From the NCBI GenBank assembly GCA_964403465.1, contig CAYOFY010000023.1, positions 1 to 19,769 of the forward strand: a stretch of 19,769 bases of DNA. The letters run 5' to 3'. A program made the translations under genes and the position numbers. The stretch comes from JAFGKM01 sp964403465 (GTDB taxonomy: Bacteria > Ratteibacteria > UBA8468 > B48-G9 > JAFGKM01). Positions 14,408 through 19,769 of the stretch are shown here, piece after piece (the first letter of the stretch is position 1; every line of letters begins with the position of its first letter). Below the pieces are notes generated by a model. It was not told the origin of the DNA and did no database searches. It worked only from the letters and a program-made list of their open reading frames with translations.

Positions 14408-15301
14408 TTATAATTTTTGTTTCCGTCTGTCAATCGTTTTTCTGCCCGCAAGGTTGAAGGCGCGGGGCAGTTTTTCAATAATATCCGTGGCAATAAGGGA
14501 TGTCTCTCCCACCTCTCTTGCGGCGACGTCCCCTGCCAGCCCGTGAATATACGTGCCGTATCCCGCCGACTCAAAGGCCCCGTACCCCTGGGCAACGAAA
14601 CTTCCCACTATCCCGGCGAGGACGTCCCCTGCTCCTGCCGTCGCCATGCCGGGATTCCCTGTCAGGTTTACGCGGGTATGTTTCCCATCGGTGACCACTG
14701 TGTGATGACCCTTCAGGATGATTACCACGCCGTACTCCGCGGCAAAACTCTTTGCGGTCTCCTCCCTTTTTTTCTGGATATCCCTGACGGATATCCCTGT
14801 AAGGTAACTCATCTCGCCCGGGTGGGGTGTGAGTATGATCCTGGCCCTGCTTTTCCTGAGCAGACTTTTTGAACCGGCGATGATTTTTATCGCGTCGGCG
14901 TCTATAATCAGCGGTTTCTCCGTTCTTCCCACAATGATTCTCACGAATTCCGCGGTCTCCCTGCAGGTTGAAATGCCCGGCCCGATCAGAACAGCGTCCG
15001 CGCTCTCTCTTATGAATTCCAGGGAGGGTTGTGCCGCCTGCACGGAGAAGGTTCCTTCCCGTGTTTCCGGCAGGGGAAAACTCATTACCTCGGTCAGTTT
15101 CGTCTCAATAATAACGTTGAGACCTTCCGGTATTCCGATTGTTGCAAGTCCGCAGCCGCTTCTCATTGCGGCTGTTCCTGCCATACATACCGCTCCCGTG
15201 AGTCCCGGACTGCCGCCCAGTATGAACAGGTGTCCGTAATCCCCCTTGTGGGTATCCTTCCGTCTCTTTTTGCCGAAAATGTTCATTTTTTCTTCGGACA
15301 T
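14408..15301 (-). CDS. nnrD: ADP- or ATP-dependent NAD(P)H-hydrate dehydratase
   Basis: It repairs damaged hydrated NADH and NADPH (NADHX, NADPHX) by nucleotide-driven dehydration. The 297 residues form a ribokinase-like YjeF C-terminal domain: KGDYGHLFILGGSPGLTGA at 19-37, LIGPGI near 105, TPHPGEM at 158-164, LKGHHTVV near 196, and the signature GNPGMATAGAGDVLAG at 215-230 containing the catalytic aspartate. In many bacteria this domain is fused to the NnrE epimerase domain; here the epimerase half is absent and acpS precedes it. The ATG overlaps the end of acpS by 19 bases. ATG 15286, five codons in, is a possible alternative. Stand-alone dehydratases do exist, so this need not be a truncation. 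Confidence 0.9.
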   Translation of the reverse strand: MSEEKMNIFGKKRRKDTHKGDYGHLFILGGSPGLTGAVCMAGTAAMRSGCGLATIGIPEGLNVIIETKLTEVMSFPLPETREGTFSVQAAQPSLEFIRESADAVLIGPGISTCRETAEFVRIIVGRTEKPLIIDADAIKIIAGSKSLLRKSRARIILTPHPGEMSYLTGISVRDIQKKREETAKSFAAEYGVVIILKGHHTVVTDGKHTRVNLTGNPGMATAGAGDVLAGIVGSFVAQGYGAFESAGYGTYIHGLAGDVAAREVGETSLIATDIIEKLPRAFNLAGRKTIDRRKQKL

Positions 15302-15642
15302 CCTGTGCCGTAGAATACGCAGATCGCTATTGCCATCTTCTGCGTATGGGAAATGGACAGGGATGTCTTGAATCCCGATATCCTGTCGCTCAACTCCGCA
15401 TCAATGATTCTCAGCGAAGGTTTTCCTGAAGGGGTTTTTATTACCTCTGTTTTCCCGTAATGCCAGGAAGAATCAGCCATCCCGGCATTTCTGAGAAAGG
15501 CCGTTTTTGCAGCCAGTTTGCCTGCGAGTGTTATCCTGTTGCTGCCGGCCAGTTCTTCGGGTGTGAACATGTCATTCAAAACCTGACCGGGAATGTTTTC
15601 AATATCTTCAAGTTTTCTTGTTTCTATGGAGAGTTTTATCAT
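15283..15642 (-). CDS. acpS: AcpS-like 4'-phosphopantetheinyl transferase, divergent
   Basis: By family it transfers phosphopantetheine from CoA to acyl carrier protein. The 119 residues fit AcpS length, and FTPEEL, LAAKTAFL, GKPSL and SISHTQKMAIA follow the family order. Two hallmark residues are altered. The N-terminal GxDxVEI motif carrying the magnesium aspartate reads SIETRKLEDI (at best Asp to Glu), and the second magnesium ligand, glutamate in AAKEAF, is threonine in AAKTAF. The SISH histidine is kept. The ATG overlaps the rpmA stop as ATGA, and the neighbour nnrD is the common partner of acpS, which supports the call. It may be an active variant or a specialised or weakened paralogue. 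Confidence 0.78.
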   Translation of the reverse strand: MIKLSIETRKLEDIENIPGQVLNDMFTPEELAGSNRITLAGKLAAKTAFLRNAGMADSSWHYGKTEVIKTPSGKPSLRIIDAELSDRISGFKTSLSISHTQKMAIAICVFYGTGCPKKK

Positions 15643-15884
15643 TTAGAGAGTGGGATGACACTCACGACCTTTTTTCCATCTCTTTCAATAGAATTGACCA
15701 TTCCGTCCACCAAGCTGAAGATGGTGAAATCCCTGCCCATGCCCGCACCCTGTCCGGGTTTTATCCTGCTCCCCCTCTGGCGGACGATAATATTTCCGGC
15801 AAGTACTTTCTGCCCGCCGAAAATCTTTGTCTCCAGATACTTGGGATTGGAATCCCTTCCGTTGCCCTGTTTTTTTCTGCCCAT
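15639..15884 (-). CDS. rpmA: Ribosomal protein bL27
   Basis: An 81-residue large-subunit protein whose N-terminal tail reaches the peptidyl-transferase centre. NGRDSNPKYL, KIFGGQKVLAGNIIVRQRG, a PGxxxGxGRDxTIFSLVDG-like segment and a VVSVIP end identify it. The usual start (MAHKKGGGSSRNGRDS) is shortened to MGRKKQGNGRDS, losing about four residues. The frame extends to 15923, but ATG 15884 gives the family start. No Shine-Dalgarno sequence precedes it, and a perfect -10 box ends 9 bases upstream, so a leaderless message is likely. Its usual neighbours rplU (L21) and obgE are missing; acpS follows with an ATGA overlap. Confidence 0.93.
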   Translation of the reverse strand: MGRKKQGNGRDSNPKYLETKIFGGQKVLAGNIIVRQRGSRIKPGQGAGMGRDFTIFSLVDGMVNSIERDGKKVVSVIPLSK

Positions 15885-15893
15885 AGTGTAAGA

Positions 15894-15923
15894 ATTATAA
15901 CAGCAATAGGGGCCAGATGTCAA
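15894..15923 (-). promoter_or_regulatory. Consensus sigma70 promoter of rpmA-acpS-nnrD
   Basis: On the minus strand TTGACA (15923-15918), an 18-base spacer and TATAAT (15899-15894) match consensus at 12 of 12 positions. Nine bases separate TATAAT from the rpmA ATG, so the start site should fall 0-3 bases before the ATG, leaving no room for a ribosome binding site. Confidence 0.75.
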
Positions 15924-15965
15924 CAGAGAGAAACACGGCTCACAAAATTTTTATTCCGGTGCGAC

Positions 15966-16035
15966 GCCGGGCGGTTTCTGAAGCGGGCGTCTGAAGGAGG
16001 AGCGGGCACGGATTCACGATGTTTGGTATCGTGAA
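15966..16035. repeat. Palindromic repeat, family C copy 2
   Basis: Bases 15966-15997 match the complement of 8663-8694 at 31 of 32 positions. A perfect hairpin follows, TTCACGAT (16013-16020) / ATCGTGAA (16028-16035) with a 7-base loop, in the place where copy 1 has its own different hairpin. The related GC-rich sequence may run to about 16110. It occupies most of the dprA-rpmA gap (15885-16122), where I see no gene. Confidence 0.75.
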
Positions 16036-16122
16036 GAGCGACGAAAGAAGCCGAACGCAGACCGCCTCGCCGGGGCGGGCAAGTGTCCCGTCTGAAGAAA
16101 GCCGACAGGTGGTGCACCGGAA

Positions 16123-17202
16123 CTATACGGGGGTGTATATCTTGCCCGGGAGTTCCTTTATCAGGTTCTTCATGGAAAGAGAGAGAAGGACCTGGAACAG
16201 TTTCGCCTGCTCCATGGCTGTCCCTGCAATGAGCTCCTCAATGTTCATCTCCCTGCGGCTCATGATATTTTCAAGCACGGTTTTTTCGTCGGAAGACAGG
16301 GGGACTGAAGTTGCTCCCTTCTGCGGGGCGGCTTTTTTCACCTCCAGGTTCAGTCCGGCCACAATCTCCTCGGCGGTTTCAACGAGTGCGGCGCCTTCTT
16401 TCAAAAGCTGGTTTGTCCCCCTGGACGTCAGATCATCAACCCTCCCTGGAAGCGCGAAAACCTCCCTCCCCTGGTCAAGGGCGAGGTGTGCCGTTATGAG
16501 GGCGCCGCTCTTCTGCCCGGCCTCAACGACGAGAACGCCCCTGGACAGACCGGAAACGATCCTGTTTCTTCTCGGGAAATTGAATGGTTCCGGCCGGACG
16601 TCGGACAGGAATTCCGTTATTACAGCCCCGGATTTTTCTATGCTTTTTGAAAGTCTCACATTTTCCGGAGGGTAACAGTGGCCAAAGCCGCAGCCGGTCA
16701 CCGCTATCGTTCGGCCCCGGGCTTTCAATGCCCCGTTGTGTGCGGCAGTATCAATTCCCCTCGCCATTCCGCTGACAATAATCAGACCGCAGTAGGAAAG
16801 CTCCATGGCAAATTTTTCGGCCATCTTCATGCCGTAGACAGAAGGATTCCGCGTACCCACTATGGAAAACAGGATGCTGTTATCGCCCGGCAACTCTCCT
16901 CTCACGTAAAGCATGGCAGGCGGGTCAAATATCTGCTTCAGCAACGGCGGATATTCCCTGTCAAGGATTGTAACTATGGATATGCCGTTGCGCTCGCAGA
17001 AATCCTTTTCTTTTTCCCATGGCAGGGATTCCCAGTTCCGTACCTTCTCCGCAGTTTCTTCCGTTAGCCCTGCTTTAACAAGTTCTGCCGTTGAGATGCT
17101 GAAGATTTTTTCAACACTACCAAAGGTTTCAAGAAGCGGCTTTGTTCTTGAAGGGTTCACTCCGGCGAGGTTGAGACATATCCAGAGTTTTTTGTCATCC
17201 AT
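16123..17202 (-). CDS. dprA: DNA-processing protein DprA (Smf)
   Basis: It loads RecA on incoming single-stranded DNA during natural transformation, in the cytoplasm. The 359 residues from ATG 17202 comprise an N-terminal helix-hairpin/SAM-like region, then the Rossmann-like DprA core with SIVGTRNPSVYG at 113-124, SGMARGIDTAAH at 144-155, TGCGFGHCYPPEN, and FPRRNRIVSGLSRG from 209. A C-terminal winged-helix-like region of about 60 residues ends at IYTPV. The frame extends 17 codons upstream into dgt, but ATG 17202 lies one base after the dgt stop (TAA-A-ATG), which fits translational coupling; no ribosome binding site is seen. It is last in the nth-nlpD-dgt-dprA operon. DprA is also kept by many bacteria not known to be competent. 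Confidence 0.94.
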   Translation of the reverse strand: MDDKKLWICLNLAGVNPSRTKPLLETFGSVEKIFSISTAELVKAGLTEETAEKVRNWESLPWEKEKDFCERNGISIVTILDREYPPLLKQIFDPPAMLYVRGELPGDNSILFSIVGTRNPSVYGMKMAEKFAMELSYCGLIIVSGMARGIDTAAHNGALKARGRTIAVTGCGFGHCYPPENVRLSKSIEKSGAVITEFLSDVRPEPFNFPRRNRIVSGLSRGVLVVEAGQKSGALITAHLALDQGREVFALPGRVDDLTSRGTNQLLKEGAALVETAEEIVAGLNLEVKKAAPQKGATSVPLSSDEKTVLENIMSRREMNIEELIAGTAMEQAKLFQVLLSLSMKNLIKELPGKIYTPV

Positions 17203-17203
17203 T

Positions 17204-18337
17204 TTATACGAGTGTGTGTGGGTCAAAGAGTTTCTGGTGTTCGGTATGCGCAAACCTGTCTGTCATCCCTGCAATATAATCGCAGATTACTATCTCTTTC
17301 GGCTCGTCCTTCAATCTTGTCTGGGTTCCCGGAGGGAGCTGTTTGGGTTCGTCAAGATAGGCATTGAACAGGTCTTTTATGATCATTGCGGCCTTCTGAG
17401 CCATCCGTATCACCCTGTAGTTAAAATACAGGTTGTCTTCAAGAAATGTTCTCAGCGCATCGTGTTTCTTTTTCATGTTCCCGGACTGGGCGACCAGGCA
17501 GGTCTTCAGCCTTCGCACATCCTCAACGCTCATGACCCCGGAATTCAGGATGTTTTCCCGGCTCTGCTCCACAAGGTCGTTCACAAGATAATTTATGAAA
17601 TTCCTGACCATCAACCTTCTTTTCAATCCGGCGTCCGGAGTTTCCTCATTCGTCATTTCTTCAATCTCCTGCCACAGTGCGATGGTTTTCAAATCCCTGA
17701 ACTTTATTATTTCCGATTTTATTCCGTCATCAAGGTCATGGCAGGTATAGGCGATCTCGTCGCACAGATTCACTATCTGCGTTTCAAGTGACGGAGATGC
17801 GAACCTGGTGAACTCTTCCATCCCTTCCCGCCCCGGCAGGTCGTAACTGGTGGCGTGCCTGATTATCCCTTCCCGGACCTCGTATGTGAGGTTGATGCCC
17901 GGGAATTGCGAAGTCCTTCTTTCAATCCTATCCACGACTTTCAGTCCGTGGCTGTTATGTTCAAAACCGCCGTAGCCCTTTTCCTTCATGATTTCGTTGA
18001 GGACGGACTCACCCTTGTGCCCGAAAGGCGTATGCCCCAGGTCATGTGCAAGCGCTATGGCTTCAACCAGGTCTTCGTTGACTCCAAGCACCCTGGCGGC
18101 GGTTCTTGCCAGTTGCTGCACCTCGAGTGTATGAGTGAGCCGGTTCCTGTAATAATCCCCCTCGTGGTATATGAAAACCTGCGTCTTGTATTCCAGTCGT
18201 CGGAATGCGGTGGAGTGTATAATCCTGTCGCGGTCCCTCTGAAAAGGGTTTCTGAATGGATGTTCATCCTCCGGGAACTTTCTCCCGAGTGTTTCAGAGG
18301 GTCTCACCGCATATGCTTCAAGGTTTCCTTTTTCCAT
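17204..18337 (-). CDS. dgt: Deoxyguanosinetriphosphate triphosphohydrolase-like protein (HD domain)
   Basis: An HD-superfamily enzyme that cleaves dNTPs to the deoxynucleoside and triphosphate, limiting dNTP pools. The 377 residues match the type-2 dGTPase-like group. RDRIIHSTAFRRLEYKTQVF opens the domain. Metal ligands are H69 (RNRLTH), H98-D99 (ALAHDLGHTPFGH) and D193 (LCDEIAYTCHDLDDG). The C-terminal part ends with IAGMTDRFA, typical of the family. The ATG at 18337 is 12 bases after the nlpD stop and lacks a clear ribosome binding site. Substrate preference among dNTPs cannot be told. dprA begins one base after its stop. Confidence 0.94.
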   Translation of the reverse strand: MEKGNLEAYAVRPSETLGRKFPEDEHPFRNPFQRDRDRIIHSTAFRRLEYKTQVFIYHEGDYYRNRLTHTLEVQQLARTAARVLGVNEDLVEAIALAHDLGHTPFGHKGESVLNEIMKEKGYGGFEHNSHGLKVVDRIERRTSQFPGINLTYEVREGIIRHATSYDLPGREGMEEFTRFASPSLETQIVNLCDEIAYTCHDLDDGIKSEIIKFRDLKTIALWQEIEEMTNEETPDAGLKRRLMVRNFINYLVNDLVEQSRENILNSGVMSVEDVRRLKTCLVAQSGNMKKKHDALRTFLEDNLYFNYRVIRMAQKAAMIIKDLFNAYLDEPKQLPPGTQTRLKDEPKEIVICDYIAGMTDRFAHTEHQKLFDPHTLV

Positions 18338-18349
18338 GATTTATGCACG

Positions 18350-19138
18350 CTATTGCTGGACAGGCAGGTAAACCAGAGGGTTGACTGCTATATCGTTGAT
18401 ACGTATCTCAAAATGCAGGTATCTTATCCTTGTGGTTCCGCTCTTGATTTTTCCGATGACATCGCCCTTCTTCACGGTATCCCCCTGTTTTGCCTTGATT
18501 TCCAGGTCGTGGCTGTAAACGGTATAAATGCTCTCCGAGTGTGCGATAATAACCGTTTCCTGATACTTCTGCGTGGCGCCAGCAAATGCCACCTTTCCGT
18601 CGTCAGACGCCACTATGTCTGTTCCCGGATTGACGAGTATGTCCATCCCCTGGTTATCAAGTTCCCCGAATCCGCAGATGATTTTCCCTGCCGCAGGCCA
18701 TATGAAAATCATGTCTGTCAGTATCGGCTGCAACTCTGACACCCCGGGTTCTTCAGCGGGTTTTCCGGCCGGAGGCGCGACAGCTCTGGCCTTATCGGGA
18801 GGCAGCAGTGGATAGGACGGCTGTTTTTTCAAGGTGGAGGGGATAAGAAGTTTCTGTCCCTTGAAAAGCTGGTCGCCGGTTATCTTGTTAGCACCCTTGA
18901 TGCGGGCAACGCCGGCGTTGATGTCGCTGACCGCTTCCGCATTATAGTAATATTTGGAGATCCTGAAAAGATTTTCGCCCGTTCTCACGTAGTGGTACGT
19001 GTTTCCCTGTGTTTTTGAAGATTCCCTGGACGTTGTGCCGACGGTGATGGAACACCCGGAAATGAGCATGAGGAGAAGCAGCGCCTCAAGGTTTTTCCGT
19101 AACGGAAAGACTGTTTTTTCGGATAGATGTCTCAACAT
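18350..19138 (-). CDS. nlpD: NlpD-like lipoprotein: LysM plus degenerate M23 (LytM) domain
   Basis: Probably a murein hydrolase activator that binds peptidoglycan and switches on cell-division amidases. From ATG 19138 the protein has 262 residues. A signal with lipobox I26-S-G-C29 marks a lipoprotein, LysM lies at about 48-100, a proline-rich linker follows, and the LytM domain covers about 155-255. LytM active-site residues are incomplete: the first zinc histidine is N162 (NQGMD), D166 is kept, H210 is kept (YSHD), and the HxH motif is Y240-L-H242. This loss is what NlpD and EnvC show, so activation rather than cleavage is inferred. GGAG lies 8 bases upstream of the ATG, which overlaps the nth stop by 7 bases. 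The longer frame to 19255 runs inside nth and is rejected. Confidence 0.88.
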   Translation of the reverse strand: MLRHLSEKTVFPLRKNLEALLLLMLISGCSITVGTTSRESSKTQGNTYHYVRTGENLFRISKYYYNAEAVSDINAGVARIKGANKITGDQLFKGQKLLIPSTLKKQPSYPLLPPDKARAVAPPAGKPAEEPGVSELQPILTDMIFIWPAAGKIICGFGELDNQGMDILVNPGTDIVASDDGKVAFAGATQKYQETVIIAHSESIYTVYSHDLEIKAKQGDTVKKGDVIGKIKSGTTRIRYLHFEIRINDIAVNPLVYLPVQQ

Positions 19139-19767
19139 TTTGTTTTCTCTCCATACGGACACAGGATATTGACCGTGCATCCGGGGCACAGGGGTTTCTT
19201 TGCCGTGCACACCGCCCGGCCGTGCAATATCAGGGCAAAAGGAAAAGAAATCCACTTCCCGCGTGGCAGGATTCTCATGAGGTCTTCTTCTATTTTTTCG
19301 GGCGTTTTCTCCCTGCTCAACCCGAGTCTCTGTGAAAGTCTCTTCACGTGTGTGTCAACAACGATGCCTTCCGCCCTGCCGAACGCCTGGGAAAGAACCA
19401 CGTTCGCCGTTTTCCTCGCCACCCCGGGCAGTTCAACGAGTTTCTCCATCCTGTCCGGCACCTCCCCCCCGTATTTCTCCACGAGGATCTCCGAGAGTTT
19501 CTTTATGTTGGCGGCCTTGTTATTGCAAAAGTTTACTGACCTGACGGCATTTCTTATCTTCTCAACAGGGGCTGCGGCAAAGTCCCCGGCCGTCCTGTAT
19601 TTTTCAAAAAGCGAGGGTGTGATCCTGTTGACCGTTGCATCGGTGGTTTGTGCGGAGAGTATCGTGGCCACGAGGAGCTGGAAAGGGGTTTTGAATTTCA
19701 GTCCGGTTTTTGCCACGGGATATTCGCTTTCAAGCATCCGTACAATCTTCCCGATTTTATCGCCCAT
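19132..19767 (-). CDS. nth: Endonuclease III, base-excision repair DNA glycosylase/lyase
   Basis: It removes oxidised pyrimidines from DNA and nicks the abasic site. The 211 residues cover the whole family. The helix-hairpin-helix LPGVARKTANVV carries the catalytic lysine K119, the catalytic aspartate is D138 in VVDTHV, and the [4Fe-4S] loop C187-x6-C194-x2-C197-x5-C203 is intact. PFQLLVATILSAQTTD near 28-43 is a strong family marker. The start ATG at 19767 gives the expected N terminus but is only 2 bases from the window end, so its ribosome binding site and promoter cannot be seen. It is the first visible gene of the nth-nlpD-dgt-dprA operon. Confidence 0.96.
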   Translation of the reverse strand: MGDKIGKIVRMLESEYPVAKTGLKFKTPFQLLVATILSAQTTDATVNRITPSLFEKYRTAGDFAAAPVEKIRNAVRSVNFCNNKAANIKKLSEILVEKYGGEVPDRMEKLVELPGVARKTANVVLSQAFGRAEGIVVDTHVKRLSQRLGLSREKTPEKIEEDLMRILPRGKWISFPFALILHGRAVCTAKKPLCPGCTVNILCPYGEKTKC

Positions 19768-19769
19768 AC

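Noticed and set aside
16913..18739. Plus-strand open frames of about 290 codons across dprA, dgt and nlpD
   Set aside because: They lie antisense to conserved genes and show no family motifs.
18350..19255. Extended nlpD start at 19255
   Set aside because: The extra 39 residues lie within nth and precede a clean lipoprotein signal; ATG 19138 has a good GGAG.
1..19769. CRISPR array, tRNA, rRNA, prophage or defence island
   Set aside because: I saw no regular spaced repeats, cloverleaf-like sequence, integrase, transposase or nuclease-system genes; the content is housekeeping and envelope genes.

Overview
The window looks like a compact chromosomal segment from a Gram-negative bacterium. The evidence is a heptose isomerase for lipopolysaccharide (gmhA), a beta-barrel outer-membrane porin, two lipoproteins with lipoboxes, and an NlpD-type cell-division factor. 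The phylum cannot be fixed from sequence alone. The mix of a stand-alone ThiD2-type kinase, an AmaP/Asp23-like protein, an alginate-export-like porin and many small palindromic repeats suggests a deep-branching environmental lineage of the Nitrospirota, Omnitrophota, Planctomycetota or Desulfobacterota kind (inference). I see no phage, transposase, CRISPR array, tRNA, rRNA or recognisable defence system.

Left part (1-6150). A glutamate dehydrogenase, probably cut by the window edge, faces an M16 peptidase pair: a zinc-ligand-containing subunit followed by a degenerate lipoprotein subunit. Next comes a 490-base AT-rich control region with three near-consensus sigma70 promoters in tandem, interleaved with two palindromic repeats. 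It drives a porin gene that carries an in-frame TAA 55 codons before its apparent natural end. A strong terminator and another palindromic repeat follow.

Middle part, plus strand (6158-10139). nadC, a formate/nitrite-family channel and tatD form a tight operon. After a palindromic repeat come mtaB, a tRNA methylthiotransferase, and a 60-residue two-helix membrane protein overlapping its end.

Right part, minus strand (19767 down to 10146), in three dense operons separated by repeats. The first is nth-nlpD-dgt-dprA (DNA repair, cell-wall cleavage, dNTP control, DNA uptake). The second is rpmA-acpS-nnrD (ribosomal protein L27, a divergent AcpS, NAD(P)HX repair). The third is amaP-gmhA-thiD2-ftsH-folE (envelope, heptose, thiamine, membrane proteolysis, folate). 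Overlapping stops and starts are common, so translational coupling is likely.

The most interesting signals are not a new operon but these: (a) rpmA, nadC and the M16 peptidase each have a -10 box 7-9 bases from their ATG and no Shine-Dalgarno sequence, which predicts leaderless mRNAs; (b) the tandem promoter and repeat array before the porin; (c) the porin's internal stop; (d) an AcpS whose two magnesium-binding residues are changed; (e) at least four families of palindromic repeats filling almost every intergenic gap, two of them with a second copy inside the window.
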